Origin: Halorubrum sp. 2020YC2
GTDB taxonomy: Archaea > Halobacteriota > Halobacteria > Halobacteriales > Haloferacaceae
Assembly (NCBI RefSeq): GCF_018623055.1
Contig: NZ_CP076019.1
Coordinates: forward strand, 682,001-746,000
Direction of reading: 5' to 3'
DNA: 64,000 nucleotides
The position numbers and the translations under genes were made by a program. Shown here one piece after another: positions 36,068 through 46,214 of the stretch (position 1 is the stretch's first letter; each line of letters opens with the position of its first letter). The notes beneath the pieces are model-generated. The model did no database searches and was not told where the DNA came from. It saw only the letters and a list, made by a program, of their open reading frames with translations.

Positions 36068-38566
36068 GTGACCGCGGCCGACCGCCTCATCGAGGAGATC
36101 GACCGCGTCGTCACGGAGCGGCCGCTGGCGGTTCTGGCGGTCTTCCTCCTCCTCACGGTCGCCTTCGCGGGCGGCCTGACGGGCATCGAGACGAGCGCGG
36201 GCGCGGACCAGTTCACGCAGGACATCCCCGCGCAGCAGGCGCTCGACGAGATCGACGAGGAGTTCGAGACGTCGATCGGCGGCTCCGCCACCTCGGCGCA
36301 GGTGATCGTCTCCGACGACAACGTCCTCTCGCGGGACGCCCTGGTTCGGACCTTGGAGACGCAACACCGGTTGGAGTCGCGCTCCACCCTCCGGGTCGCG
36401 TCGACGTCGAGCCACGCGGACGCGATCGCGAGACAGCTGGACCCGAACGCCGCGAGCGCGGCCGAGCGGCGCGACGCCGTGGCGGAGGCGACGCCCGCCG
36501 AACTGCGGACGGCGATCGCGGACGCGGACGCCGCGGGCGCCATCGCGGCGCAGGTGTCCGTCGACTACAACCCCACCGCGCAGGCGGCCGACACCGCCAT
36601 CGTGGGGATCACCTACGACCTGCCGGACGCGGCCACGACGGCGCGGGTGACGGAGCTTCAGACCCGCAGCGTCGACATCGTCGACTCCGTCCCGGGCAAC
36701 GAGGCCGGCGAGAACGCGATCCTCTTCGGCGACGGCGTCCTCCAGTCGGAGATCACCGCCCTGTTGACCGACACCGCGATCATCGTCTTTCCGGCGGCGC
36801 TAATCCTGATCGTCGGGTTCCTGATCTTCTCGTACCGGGACCCGTTCGACATGGCGATCGGCATCTCGGCGCTGCTGCTGTCGCTCCTGTGGACGTTCGG
36901 CTTCATGGGGTACGCCGGGATTCCCTTCTCGGACTCGCTCGTGACCGTCTTCCCGCTCCTGCTCGCGGTCGGGATCGACTTCGGGATACACATCGTCAAC
37001 CGCTACCGCGAGGAGCGCGCGACCGGGACCGGGATCGAGGCGTCGATGCGGACCACGACGGACCAGCTGCTCATCGCCTTCCTCTTGGTGACTATCACCA
37101 CGGTGTTCGGGCTCGTCTCTAACGTGGTGAGTCCCTTCGACCCCAACCGCGACTTCGGCATCGTCGCGGCCGCCGGAATCATTTTCACGCTGGTGATATT
37201 CGGCGTCTACCTCCCGGCCGCGAAGGTGCTCATCGACCGGTGGCGAGAGGGACTGCCGATCCCGGAGTTCGGCACGAGCGCGCTCGGCTCCGGCGGCTCG
37301 CGGCTGGCGAGGGTCCTCCACGTCGGGGTCGACCTCTCGCGGATCGCCCCGGTCGCGGTCGTCGCCCTCCTCCTCGTCGGCGGTGCGGTCGGCGGCGCCT
37401 ACGGGACCGGCGTCAACACGGAGTTCTCGGAGGAGGCGTTCTTCCCCGACCAAGACCGACTGGAGACGTACTCGAACCTCCCGGAACCGTTCGCGCCGAC
37501 GGAGTACACCTTCCTCGACGTGTTGAACCTCTTCGAGGAGGAGTTCGAACAGGACTTCGTTGGGTCGGTGACGCTGTACATCGACCAATCGGTCAGAGAC
37601 GACGACTCCTTGGAGCTGATCGACCGGACGACGCGGAACCCGCCCGACACCTTCGCGACGACCGACGAGCGCCGGGCGCAGTCGACCAGCGTCGTCACCG
37701 TGATCGACGACCGGGCGGCGCAGGACCCCGAGTTCGCGGCGCTGGTCGAGCGCAACGACCGCCTCGGCAACGGCGTGCCGGACCGGAACGTCGACGAGGT
37801 GTACGACGCGCTGCTCGATTCGCCGGCGGGGGATCAGGCCCGCGGGTACGTGGCGGCCGACCGCGGCAGCGCGCGGATCGATTACACGATCGAGCCGGGC
37901 GTCGACAACTCCGAGGCGGTCGCGGACGTGCGCGCCCTCGCCGAGCGCACCCCGCTCGAAGCCGTGCCGACCGGCGACCTCGTCGTCAACGAGGCCGTGA
38001 TCGACCTGTTGACCGAGTCGGCAATCCGGAGCCTCTTCGCCGCCTTCGGGCTCACGGCGCTGTTCTTGGCGCTGTCGTACGCGTACCTCGAAGGGAAGGC
38101 GGTCTACGGCCTGTTGAACCTAGTTCCCGTCCTCGTCACCGTCGGGCTGCTCGTCGGGTCGATGCGGCTGTTCGACATTCCGCTGACGCCGATCAACGCG
38201 CCGATTCTCTCCGTCTCCATCGGCCTCGGGGTCGACTACACGGTCCACTTCGTCCACCGGTTCGTCGACGAGTTCAAGTCCGGCCTCCCGATCGACGAGG
38301 CGCTCGACGTCACCATCGCCGGGACGGGCGGCGCGCTCACCGGGAGCATGCTCACCACGGTGTCCGGGCTGGGTGTCCTGTTCCTGGCGGTTATCCCCCT
38401 GCTGCGCGACTTCGGTATCCTGCTCGCGCTCGGCGTGTTCTACGCCTACCTCTGTTCGATCCTGCTCGTCCCGTCGCTCGTCGTCGTGTGGGACCGGTAC
38501 GGCCCGCTCGTCGGGCTCGGCCTCGACGACGGGCTCCGCGGAGCGAACGCCGAGAGCGGGCGCTGA
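36068..38566 (+). CDS. RND superfamily exporter, MMPL type
   Basis: 832 residues from GTG. Two repeats, each with one helix, a large outer loop, then five helices: VLAVFLLLTVAFAGGLTGIE; FPAALILIVGFLIFSYRDPF; VGIDFGIHIVNRYREER in repeat one and VGLGVDYTVHFVHRF in repeat two, the last two carrying the conserved GxDxxxHxxxR-like relay. Proton-driven export of hydrophobic molecules is the expected role. It follows the anchored Ig-like protein by 123 bases and is probably cotranscribed. Confidence 0.92.
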   Translation: MTAADRLIEEIDRVVTERPLAVLAVFLLLTVAFAGGLTGIETSAGADQFTQDIPAQQALDEIDEEFETSIGGSATSAQVIVSDDNVLSRDALVRTLETQHRLESRSTLRVASTSSHADAIARQLDPNAASAAERRDAVAEATPAELRTAIADADAAGAIAAQVSVDYNPTAQAADTAIVGITYDLPDAATTARVTELQTRSVDIVDSVPGNEAGENAILFGDGVLQSEITALLTDTAIIVFPAALILIVGFLIFSYRDPFDMAIGISALLLSLLWTFGFMGYAGIPFSDSLVTVFPLLLAVGIDFGIHIVNRYREERATGTGIEASMRTTTDQLLIAFLLVTITTVFGLVSNVVSPFDPNRDFGIVAAAGIIFTLVIFGVYLPAAKVLIDRWREGLPIPEFGTSALGSGGSRLARVLHVGVDLSRIAPVAVVALLLVGGAVGGAYGTGVNTEFSEEAFFPDQDRLETYSNLPEPFAPTEYTFLDVLNLFEEEFEQDFVGSVTLYIDQSVRDDDSLELIDRTTRNPPDTFATTDERRAQSTSVVTVIDDRAAQDPEFAALVERNDRLGNGVPDRNVDEVYDALLDSPAGDQARGYVAADRGSARIDYTIEPGVDNSEAVADVRALAERTPLEAVPTGDLVVNEAVIDLLTESAIRSLFAAFGLTALFLALSYAYLEGKAVYGLLNLVPVLVTVGLLVGSMRLFDIPLTPINAPILSVSIGLGVDYTVHFVHRFVDEFKSGLPIDEALDVTIAGTGGALTGSMLTTVSGLGVLFLAVIPLLRDFGILLALGVFYAYLCSILLVPSLVVVWDRYGPLVGLGLDDGLRGANAESGR

Positions 38567-38623
38567 CGGCGGCGCTTTTCGCGACTCAGGGAGCGGGCAA
38601 CGAAGAAGCGGCGACGGGGCCGA

Positions 38624-39079
38624 TCAGCCGACGACGCCGACGACCAGCTGGACGGTGACGAGGACGAGGAACGCCGCGCCGGTCGCGAGGGTTCCGACGG
38701 CGACGCCGTGCGCGTTCCCGAGTCCGCGGCTCCGCGTCGCGAAGTAGGCGCCGAGGAAGACGAACCCCACGAGGAGGAGCCCGACGATCAGGTACGCGAC
38801 GCTCACCAGCGTCCCGGCGAGCCCCTCGGGGATCCCGAAGCTCCCGACGCCGAGGAGGATGCTCCCACCGACGAGGACGGTGATACCGACGAACGAGACC
38901 GCCCACACGACCGGCGTCCGGACGACGCCGGCGAGGGTCTCGACGAGCGCCTCGTAGCTTCCGCCGGCCTCGTCGCGGCCGGGAGCGACACGTTTCCCTC
39001 CGACCTCGGCGACCGCGATGAAGGTGGCGACGACGAGCAGGCCCATCAGGCCCGTACTCAAGAGGCTGAGTGATGTCAT
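38624..39079 (-). CDS. Four-helix membrane protein, unknown
   Basis: 151 residues with four hydrophobic segments: LLSTGLMGLLVVATFIAVAE, WAVSFVGITVLVGGSILLGV, VAYLIVGLLLVGFVFLGAYF and LATGAAFLVLVTVQLVVGVV. Convergent with the RND exporter and divergent from coxB. The location suggests, but does not show, a link to the oxidase. Family not recognised. Confidence 0.75.
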   Translation of the reverse strand: MTSLSLLSTGLMGLLVVATFIAVAEVGGKRVAPGRDEAGGSYEALVETLAGVVRTPVVWAVSFVGITVLVGGSILLGVGSFGIPEGLAGTLVSVAYLIVGLLLVGFVFLGAYFATRSRGLGNAHGVAVGTLATGAAFLVLVTVQLVVGVVG

Positions 39080-39296
39080 GGATATCCGTTGTTAGGGCGT
39101 CCGTTCGTGCGTACAAATACCCTTCGACGCGCGTCCTCCGCCCCTATCGACGGCTCCGTGTTCGACGCGTCGCTCGACCGCGTGCCGGGTCGCGTCCGGG
39201 GCGGAGGGTCGGCACTTCGACCCTTGACCGCCCGCCCCGCTACACAAGAGATAAGTGTACCATCGCCAAGGGAGAGACAAGAGCAGACAGACGAAC

Positions 39297-40073
39297 ATGA
39301 TAGACCCAGTTATCCTACAACAGGGGAGCGACTGGCGCGCACAGGCGGAGGTCTTCGACGAGATCTTCTTCGTCTTCCTCGCGCTCGGCACCCTCGTCGG
39401 CACCATCGTCGTGGCGTACACGCTGTGGAACGTGTACAAGTACCGCGACGACGGGAACCGGTCGGACGAGGAGTTCGACGCGCCGGTCGTCGGCGAGCTC
39501 CCGACGGGACAGGGCGGTCCGAAAGCGAAGAAGCTCTTCCTCTCGTTCGGGTTGAGCGCGATTGTCGTCATCAGTCTGGTCGTGTACTCGTACGGCCTGC
39601 TCCTCTACGTCGAAGAGGGACCAGACACCGGCGACGAGGGTGACATCGAGATCATGGTCGAAGGATATCAGTACGGTTGGGAGTACGAGTACCCGAACGG
39701 CCACACCGAACGGGGTGAACTGATCGTGCCTGCTGACCAGCGAATCGATATCAACGTGACCTCAAGGGATGTCTGGCACAATTTCGGCTCGTCGGATTTA
39801 CGAATAAAGACCGACGCTATTCCCGGTGACTACAACGAGAACTGGTTCTCCGTGAGCTCCGAGGACGTCGCAGCGCAAGGCGGTGAGGCGACGTACCCCG
39901 TCGAGTGCTTCGAACTGTGCGGTCCGGGTCACTCCGCAATGGATGGACAGATAACCGTTATTCCGGAAGACGAGTGGGAAGAGTGGTACGCTAACACCGG
40001 AAACGGCTCTGAAAGCGCCAGTATCGAGGCCTCCGAGCTCGGAGCTGTGACACCGAGCGGGGTGAGCGCATGA
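39297..40073 (+). CDS. coxB: Cytochrome c oxidase subunit II
   Basis: 258 residues from ATG 39297 ([20 protein letters not shown]). Two N-terminal helices ([20 protein letters not shown] and [20 protein letters not shown]), then the cupredoxin domain with the CuA ligands: His in DVWHNF, and [12 protein letters not shown] (Cys-x3-Cys, His, Met). WEYEYPNG is the aromatic electron-entry region. It accepts electrons, in haloarchaea probably from halocyanin, and passes them to subunit I. Stop and the next start overlap (ATGA). Confidence 0.95.
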   Translation: MIDPVILQQGSDWRAQAEVFDEIFFVFLALGTLVGTIVVAYTLWNVYKYRDDGNRSDEEFDAPVVGELPTGQGGPKAKKLFLSFGLSAIVVISLVVYSYGLLLYVEEGPDTGDEGDIEIMVEGYQYGWEYEYPNGHTERGELIVPADQRIDINVTSRDVWHNFGSSDLRIKTDAIPGDYNENWFSVSSEDVAAQGGEATYPVECFELCGPGHSAMDGQITVIPEDEWEEWYANTGNGSESASIEASELGAVTPSGVSA

Positions 40074-42568
40074 GCGAACTACCGCCGACGACCTCGGTCA
40101 AGCGGTGGTTCGTCACGACTAACCACAAGGACGTCGGCATCCTCTACACGATCACCGCGCTGTTCTTCCTGCTGTTCGGCGGCGTGATGGCGCTGCTCAT
40201 CCGCCTCCAGCTGTGGGACCCGACGAGCCAGATCCTCTCCGGGCTGGCGTACAACGAGGCCGTCACCGCCCACGGGCTCATCATGGTGTTCTGGTTCCTC
40301 TCGCCGTTCGCGTTCGGCTTCGCAAACTACTTCGTCCCGCTCCAGATCGGCGCGGACGACCTCGCGTTCCCGCGGCTCAACGCCCTCTCGTACTGGCTGT
40401 ACCTGTTCTCGGGCGTGCTGCTCGGGATCAGCTTCTTCCAAGGCGGTACGCTGACCGCCGGCTGGACGATGTACGCGCCGCTCAACGTGCCGATGTACAC
40501 GCCCGGTATCGGGTCGACCGGCGCGATCCTCGCGCTCACAATGTTCATTATCGGCGTCACCGCGTCGACGGTGAACTTCCTCACTTCTATCCATCACTCC
40601 CGCGCTGAAGGGATGGGCATCATGGACATGCCGCTGTTCTCGTGGTCGATCCTCGCGACCGTGTGGATGATGCTGTTCGCGTTCGCGGCGCTGCTGGGCG
40701 CGCTGTTGATCCTCGGCTCCGACCGGGTGCTCGGGAGCGTCTACTTCTCCGCGACTGAGGGAGGGGCCCTGCTGTGGAGCCATCTCTGGTGGTTCTTCGG
40801 CCACCCGGAGGTGTACATCGTCTTCTTCCCGGCGCTCGGCGTCATGCTGGAGCTGTTCCAGACGTTCTCCGGCCGCCGCCTCGTCGGTCGTAAGTGGGTC
40901 ATCATCTCCATCTGTCTGATCGCCGTCCAGTCGTTCCTCGTGTGGATGCACCACATGTTCTTGACGACGATCAACCTGGAGATCAAGACGCTGATGATGG
41001 CGACGACGATCGGTATCTCGCTTCCCTTCGACCTGATCGTCTTCTCGCTGATCTACACGCTGATCAAGGGCCGGATCCAGTTCACGACGCCGTTCCTGTT
41101 CGCGTTCGGCGCGCTGCTCCTGTTCATCCTCGGCGGGATCACGGGCGTCTTCCTCGGCGCCATCGTGCTCGATTACGAGTTCCGCGGCACCTACTGGGTG
41201 GTCGCGCACTTCCACTACGTGATGTTCGGTGGGGCGACAGCGCTCGTCGGCGCGATCTACTACTGGTTCCCGAAAGTTACCGGGAAGATGTACGACGAGT
41301 TCCTCGGGAAGCTCCACTTCGCGATCTTCTTCCTCGGCTTCAACGCCGTCTACTTCTCGATGTTCCTCGCCTGGGAGACCCCGCGCCGGGTGTTCGAGTA
41401 CAATCCCGAGTTCCAGATCTACCACCAGTTCGGGACGATCGGGGCGTTCGTGCTCGGGTTCTCCTTCTTCATCATGTTCTACAACCTAGGGAAGTCCTAC
41501 GTCTCCGGCGAGCCGGCCGGCGACAACCCGTGGGACTACTCGCGGACCGCGGAGTGGGCGGTCTCCTCGCCCCCGCCGCTCGAGAACTGGCCTAACCGGC
41601 CGTCGTACGCCTCCGGGAAGCTGGAGTTCGTGAAAGACTACGTGCCGGACGGCGGCCCCGCGATGAAGACGGACGACAACGGCGACGTCGCAACCGACGG
41701 CGGCGACACCCACTCGTCGCACATCTCGAGATACGCTCACTGGGACAAACATCCGAGTCACGCGAGTATCTGGCCGTTCGCGCTGTCGCTCGCCCTCGGA
41801 GTGATGCTGTTCGGCCTCTCCGGCTTCGCCGACTCCGTCACCGTCGAACTGGGCGAGACGGCGCTCCAGAGCGACGTCGTCATCTCCAACCTGCTCTACC
41901 CGACCGCGATCTTGGCCGGGATCGGCGGACTCCTCTACACCGGCGTGAAGTGGGGGACTGAGGACTTCTACGCCCCGCCGACCGAGTTCGCCGAGCGCTG
42001 GCCGTTCAACGGCGTCGAGAAGGTCAAACTGGGGATGTGGTTCTTCCTGGCGTCCGACGTTCTCGTCTTCGGCGCCCTGCTGTCTGCGGCCATCTTCATC
42101 CGGTACAACGCCGGCTGGATGACGTGGGAGCCGCTGACCGACCCGCTACCCGGACTGATCAACACATTCGTGCTGCTCACGTCATCGTTCACGGTAATCT
42201 TGGCGCTGGTCGCGGCCCGCCGGAAGAGCCGGCAGGGCCTGCTGGCGTCGCTCGGGTCGACCATCCTGCTCGGGTTCGTCTTCATGGCGATCAAGATGTG
42301 GGAGTGGAACCACGAGGTCTTCGACAAGGGTGTGACGATCTCCGCGAACGCTCACGGTGACCCGATTCAGGCGTCGATCTACTACGTCACGACCGGACTC
42401 CACGGGATCCACGTACTGCTCGGATTAGTGGTAGCCATCTTCCTGTTCGTCAGGACCTACCAGGGCCACTACCTCGACGACGAGCGGCCGATCGAGTACT
42501 TCGGCCTCTACTGGCACTTCGTGGACATCGTCTGGGTGTTCGTCTTCCCGCTGTTCTACCTCTTCTGA
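40070..42568 (+). CDS. coxAC: Cytochrome c oxidase subunits I and III fused
   Basis: 832 residues. Subunit I part: His68 (low-spin heme), His245-Glu247-Tyr249 in [10 protein letters not shown] (CuB ligand, E of the D channel, crosslinked Tyr), His294-His295 in WMHHMF (CuB), His380/His382 in [18 protein letters not shown] (98-104) matches the D-channel entrance. After a charged linker (about 540-560) the C-terminal 200 residues are the subunit III fold ([59 protein letters not shown]). Fusion of I and III is known in this group. Terminal oxidase of respiration, in the membrane. Confidence 0.95.
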   Translation: MSELPPTTSVKRWFVTTNHKDVGILYTITALFFLLFGGVMALLIRLQLWDPTSQILSGLAYNEAVTAHGLIMVFWFLSPFAFGFANYFVPLQIGADDLAFPRLNALSYWLYLFSGVLLGISFFQGGTLTAGWTMYAPLNVPMYTPGIGSTGAILALTMFIIGVTASTVNFLTSIHHSRAEGMGIMDMPLFSWSILATVWMMLFAFAALLGALLILGSDRVLGSVYFSATEGGALLWSHLWWFFGHPEVYIVFFPALGVMLELFQTFSGRRLVGRKWVIISICLIAVQSFLVWMHHMFLTTINLEIKTLMMATTIGISLPFDLIVFSLIYTLIKGRIQFTTPFLFAFGALLLFILGGITGVFLGAIVLDYEFRGTYWVVAHFHYVMFGGATALVGAIYYWFPKVTGKMYDEFLGKLHFAIFFLGFNAVYFSMFLAWETPRRVFEYNPEFQIYHQFGTIGAFVLGFSFFIMFYNLGKSYVSGEPAGDNPWDYSRTAEWAVSSPPPLENWPNRPSYASGKLEFVKDYVPDGGPAMKTDDNGDVATDGGDTHSSHISRYAHWDKHPSHASIWPFALSLALGVMLFGLSGFADSVTVELGETALQSDVVISNLLYPTAILAGIGGLLYTGVKWGTEDFYAPPTEFAERWPFNGVEKVKLGMWFFLASDVLVFGALLSAAIFIRYNAGWMTWEPLTDPLPGLINTFVLLTSSFTVILALVAARRKSRQGLLASLGSTILLGFVFMAIKMWEWNHEVFDKGVTISANAHGDPIQASIYYVTTGLHGIHVLLGLVVAIFLFVRTYQGHYLDDERPIEYFGLYWHFVDIVWVFVFPLFYLF

Positions 42569-42585
42569 GGCGGTCCGCGGTTCGG

Positions 42586-42591
42586 TTTTTT
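42586..42591 (+). terminator. T-run terminator after coxAC
   Basis: TTTTTT 18 bases after the coxAC stop, between convergent genes. Confidence 0.4.
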
Positions 42592-42597
42592 GTTCTC

Positions 42598-43107
42598 CTA
42601 CGCGTCGCCTTCACCGACCGGTTCGGCGCACCACTGACAGAAGTCGAACGTCGGATCGGTCTCCTTCCCGCACTCCGGACAACGCACGGTCCCGTCGCCG
42701 TCCGCCGTCCCCGCGGACCGCGCGTCCGGTTCCGCTGTCATCCCCGCGGACTGCGCGCTCGGTTCCTCCGCAGTCTCGTGGTCGAGCGACTCCGTGCGGC
42801 CGGTTGCGCGGGCCGCTTCTCGCTCCTGCTCGTACGCCCGGTTGTTCCGGATCGCCACGACGTACGCGTCGATCACGCTGGCGCCCACGACCGCGGCGGC
42901 GGGCGCGACCTCCCGGACCGGCGGCGGGTCACCGGCGAGCGCGCCGGAGATCGCCGACTCGGGGACGAACACGAACACCGCCGCGGTGACCGCCACGTAC
43001 CAGCCGAGCCCGCGGGCCCACCGGCGGAGGTACGCGTGGCCGAGCCCGGAGACGACGAGCGCGAGCAGGGCGGCGAGCCAGGGCCGTCGACGAGTGTGCT
43101 CCGTCAT
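42598..43107 (-). CDS. Membrane protein with C-terminal zinc ribbon
   Basis: 169 residues from ATG 43107. Three hydrophobic segments (WLAALLALVVSGLGHAYLRR, GWYVAVTAAVFVFVPES, AAAVVGASVIDAYVVAI), then a charged linker and the zinc ribbon VRCPECGKETDPTFDFCQWC. The GLGHAYLRRW start recalls small TM2-like proteins. Function unknown. Convergent with coxAC. Confidence 0.8.
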   Translation of the reverse strand: MTEHTRRRPWLAALLALVVSGLGHAYLRRWARGLGWYVAVTAAVFVFVPESAISGALAGDPPPVREVAPAAAVVGASVIDAYVVAIRNNRAYEQEREAARATGRTESLDHETAEEPSAQSAGMTAEPDARSAGTADGDGTVRCPECGKETDPTFDFCQWCAEPVGEGDA

Positions 43108-43184
43108 AGGCCGCCGTACGGCCCCCCGGCCCGAGAAGCTACCTCTCTCGGAGCGTTTATGTGGCGGACGCGCTGAACTCGGGT

Positions 43185-43328
43185 ATGCTCGGAGTTCCGC
43201 TCGGCGATTTCCTCTCCGGGGCCGCGTTCGCGGTCTTCGGCGTCGGGACCTGGGGGATCGGCCTCGGCGTCGCCTACCTCCTGTACCGCCGGTGGCGGGG
43301 CGACGGTCCTCGCGACGGCGACGACTGA
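43185..43328 (+). CDS. Very small single-helix membrane protein, 47 aa
   Basis: MLGVPLGDFLSGAAFAVFGV, GTWGIGLGVAYLLYRRWRGD and a short acidic end. One long hydrophobic helix followed by RRW fixes the C-terminus in the cytoplasm. GC-rich, haloarchaeal codon use; stands between a divergent gene and the epimerase gene, 58 bases before it. Function unknown. Confidence 0.6.
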   Translation: MLGVPLGDFLSGAAFAVFGVGTWGIGLGVAYLLYRRWRGDGPRDGDD

Positions 43329-43386
43329 ACCGACGCTCGAATTCCGGTTCGGCCACGCTTTTCACCTCGCTCGTCCGATCACGAGT

Positions 43387-44376
43387 ATGACAGACACGGC
43401 GCTCGTCGTCGGCGGGACGCGTTTCATCGGTCGACACGCGGTCGGAGAACTGCTGGCGCACGACTACGAGGTCGCGATATTCAACCGCGGCAACCACGAG
43501 AACCCCTTCGACGACGATCGCGTCACCCGCGTCGAGGGCGACCGGAAAGACGAGACCGCGCTCCGCGCCGCGAAGCTGTCGGTCGAACCAGACGTCGTGA
43601 TCGACTGCGTCGCCTACCAGCCGGCCGACGTGGAGGCCGCCACCGAGATATTCTCCGACGTCGACGGCTACGTGTACATCTCGTCGGGGTCCAGCTACGC
43701 CGCCGAGGAGATCCCCAAGCGAGAGGGAGAGACGCCGCTGGAGCCGTGTACAGCCGAGCAGGCGACCGACGACTCCCACGAGACGTACGGCAACCGGAAG
43801 GCCGAGGGCGACCGCGCGGTGTTCGCGGCCGCCGAGGAGGGGGTCTCCGCGATGGCCGTCCGCCCGTGTATCGTCTACGGCCCGCACGACTACACGGAGC
43901 GGCTCGACTACTGGATCGACCGCGTGCTCAACTACGACCGCGTGGTGGTTCCCGGCGACGGGCAGAACCTCTGGCATCGGGCGTACGTCGAGGACGTCGC
44001 GAGCGCGCTGCGGATCGTCGCGGAGCGCGGCGAACCGGGCGCGGCGTACAACGTGGGCGACCGGCGCGCGCTTACGCTGCGGGAGACACTAGAGGCGATA
44101 GCCGACGCCGCCGGCGTCGACCCGGAAATCGTCCCGGCGAGCGAGGACGCGCTGGCGGCCGGCGGACTCGAACCCGACGACTTCACCCTCTACCGCGAGT
44201 ACCCGCACCTGCTCGACACCTGCGCGCTGGCCGACCTCGGCTGGGAGTCGACCCCGGTCGACGAGGCGATGGAACGCACCGTGAGCGAACACCGCGACTC
44301 GGACCGCGACGGGAGCGAGTGGGACCCCGGCCGCGAGGCCGAGGAACGCGTTATCGGCGTGAAGGAGACGCTCTGA
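43387..44376 (+). CDS. NAD-dependent epimerase/dehydratase (extended SDR)
   Basis: 329 residues. N-terminal LVVGGTRFIGRHAVGELLAH (GxxxxIG nucleotide motif), VDGYVYISSGSSYA (Ser), YGNRKAEGDRAVF (YxxxK), RPCIVYGPHDYTERLDYWID. The form resembles CSP41/isoflavone-reductase-like atypical SDRs as much as sugar-nucleotide epimerases. No sugar-pathway genes are near, so the substrate is open. Confidence 0.85.
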   Translation: MTDTALVVGGTRFIGRHAVGELLAHDYEVAIFNRGNHENPFDDDRVTRVEGDRKDETALRAAKLSVEPDVVIDCVAYQPADVEAATEIFSDVDGYVYISSGSSYAAEEIPKREGETPLEPCTAEQATDDSHETYGNRKAEGDRAVFAAAEEGVSAMAVRPCIVYGPHDYTERLDYWIDRVLNYDRVVVPGDGQNLWHRAYVEDVASALRIVAERGEPGAAYNVGDRRALTLRETLEAIADAAGVDPEIVPASEDALAAGGLEPDDFTLYREYPHLLDTCALADLGWESTPVDEAMERTVSEHRDSDRDGSEWDPGREAEERVIGVKETL

Positions 44377-44400
44377 GGGGGAAAGTCGCGACGACGACCG

Positions 44401-45150
44401 TCAGTACGCGGCGTCCCACCGGGTCGGCTTCCGCCGGTTCCCGCAGGCGCGACACTCCATCCGGTCCATCGTGTCGATCGCGACGTCGGTGCCCTCGCAG
44501 TTGCCACAGAGGTAGCCGTACCGCCGCTCGTGGTCCGGATCGGCGTACGCGACGTAGAACGGCGCCCGCGATCCGCGGTCGCTCTCGTCGAACGCGACGT
44601 GGACCGTCTCGTCCTCCTCGGTCTCGTAGGTCGCCTCGGAGATGCCGGTGAGGCGGCCGACCTGCTTGCGGTACTCCCGTTCCGCGAACCGCTCGCCGCC
44701 GATGTCGACGTCGCGCTCGCCGGCGAGTTCGTACCCCTCGCGCTCGTAGAACTCGGTCCCCGCCTCGTTGTCGACGAGAACGCGCGCCTCGATGCGGTCG
44801 ACGTCGGCCGAGCGGAGCGCGGACTCGACGCGTTCGAGCAGGGCGGAGCCGATGCCGGACTCACGGTGGTCGGGGTGGACGTGGAGCCAGTCGATCTCCC
44901 CGACCCGCTCGCGGCGCCCGACGACGTAGCTCTCCGCGAAGCCGACGACGACCCCGTCGACGAGCGCGACGGGGAACACCGCGTCGTCGTCGTTGACGTC
45001 CTCGCCGAGGTCGCCGGCGTCGTACCACTCCTCGACGGCCTCGTCCAACAGTTCCTCGTCGACGGCGTGTCCGTACGAGGCCACCAGCGACTCGCGGGCG
45101 ACCGAGCGGACCGCGTCGATGTCCGCGGCGGTTGCGGCGCGTAGGTCCAT
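44401..45150 (-). CDS. GNAT N-acetyltransferase with C-terminal zinc ribbon
   Basis: 249 residues from ATG 45150 (MDLRAATAADIDAVRSVARE). GNAT core with the acetyl-CoA motif HPDHRESGIGSALLERVESA and NEAGTEFYEREGYELAGERD. The last 60 residues hold CGNCEGTDVAIDTMDRMECR followed by ACGN, a four-cysteine zinc ribbon that is an addition to the usual fold. Target unknown. Confidence 0.88.
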   Translation of the reverse strand: MDLRAATAADIDAVRSVARESLVASYGHAVDEELLDEAVEEWYDAGDLGEDVNDDDAVFPVALVDGVVVGFAESYVVGRRERVGEIDWLHVHPDHRESGIGSALLERVESALRSADVDRIEARVLVDNEAGTEFYEREGYELAGERDVDIGGERFAEREYRKQVGRLTGISEATYETEEDETVHVAFDESDRGSRAPFYVAYADPDHERRYGYLCGNCEGTDVAIDTMDRMECRACGNRRKPTRWDAAY

Positions 45151-45214
45151 GCGGGTAGATCGCACCCCGGCTACAAAAAACTCGGTCGGCGTTCTCACCG
45201 CGACCCGGCGGACC

Positions 45215-46012
45215 TCAGAGGACGAACGGCCCGCGCTGGTCGATCGGCTCGCCGTGGGGACGCCCCGCGACCGCGACGGCGCGGAGCGACCCCTCGCTGC
45301 CGACGTCGACGGCGTCGGCGTCGGTCACCGGGAGCACCTCGCCCTCCGTAATCGAGTCGCCTCCCGCTCCGTCGTCCGCCGTTCCGTCGGTCGCTTCTCT
45401 TCCGCCGGCGCTCACCGTCCCCGCGCCGTCCACGGCGTAGAGGAAGCCGGTCCAGCCGTCCGGAATCGACCACCGCCACGAGCCGGTGACCTCGACGTCG
45501 AGGTACTCCAGCGGCGTGTGCGTCGCGAGCGGTGAGCCCTCTCCGATGACGGTGGTGACCGTCGCGCCGTCGACCCCCTTGGTCGGAAGCTCGCCGGCCG
45601 CGGCGTCCGAGTAGTCGGGATCCATCTCTTTGTCCTCGCGCGGCAGGTTCACCCAGAGCTGGAGGCCGTTACAGCCGGCGCCGTCCGCGGGGAACTCGGA
45701 GTGTCGGATCCCGCCGCCGGTCGTGATGTGCATCGCCTCGTTCTCGCGGGCGGTGTTCGTCACCCCGAGGCTGTCCTCGTGGTCCATCCCGCCCTCGATC
45801 ATGTACGAGACGATCTCGAACCCGCGGTGCGGGTGCATCGGGAACCCCTCGTTCGGCTCGATGTAGAACCGCTCGAAGAGGACGAACGGATCGAGGTGCC
45901 GCGGGAACGCCTCGGTGGGGAACGCTCGGTTCGAGTTCACCCCGGTGCCGTGGCGGACGGTCTGGCCCGAGCGGGGCGCCGTCCGGGCCGCGCTCGACTC
46001 GTGTTCAGTCAC
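45215..46012 (-). CDS. Pirin family protein
   Basis: About 265 residues from GTG 46012 (TEHESSAARTAPRSGQTVRH); the frame is open to 46048. RHGTGVNSNRAFPTEAFPRH, then the metal-site region GFPMHPHRGFEIVSYMIEGG (two His), ENEAMHITTGGGIRHSEF (two further positions) and NGLQLWVNLPREDKEMDPDY. The bicupin probably has quercetinase-like or regulatory activity. Near the superoxide dismutase gene and divergent from it. Confidence 0.88.
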   Translation of the reverse strand: MTEHESSAARTAPRSGQTVRHGTGVNSNRAFPTEAFPRHLDPFVLFERFYIEPNEGFPMHPHRGFEIVSYMIEGGMDHEDSLGVTNTARENEAMHITTGGGIRHSEFPADGAGCNGLQLWVNLPREDKEMDPDYSDAAAGELPTKGVDGATVTTVIGEGSPLATHTPLEYLDVEVTGSWRWSIPDGWTGFLYAVDGAGTVSAGGREATDGTADDGAGGDSITEGEVLPVTDADAVDVGSEGSLRAVAVAGRPHGEPIDQRGPFVL

Positions 46013-46214
46013 GTTCGACCCGAGCCGACCGCGGGCGATAAGCATCACGATTACGGAACCGAGAAATAGTCAATTTCCTTATTGTGAATTTGTGAACGCC
46101 GCCCAGTAACCTTATTGAGCTGCCCTTCGAGTATTCGCTAATAAACAGATAGTTTACTGGAACGCGCTACAGAGAATCTTCTTACCCGTGGCGCGAGTAC
46201 GACGGAACGCAACA

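Noticed and set aside
34124-36415. 763-codon minus-strand ORF
   Set aside because: Composition dominated by Arg, Gly and Val; antisense shadow of the anchored protein and RND genes.
40079-41425. 448-codon minus-strand ORF opposite coxAC
   Set aside because: Glu/Arg/His-rich mirror of a membrane protein gene, with no motif.
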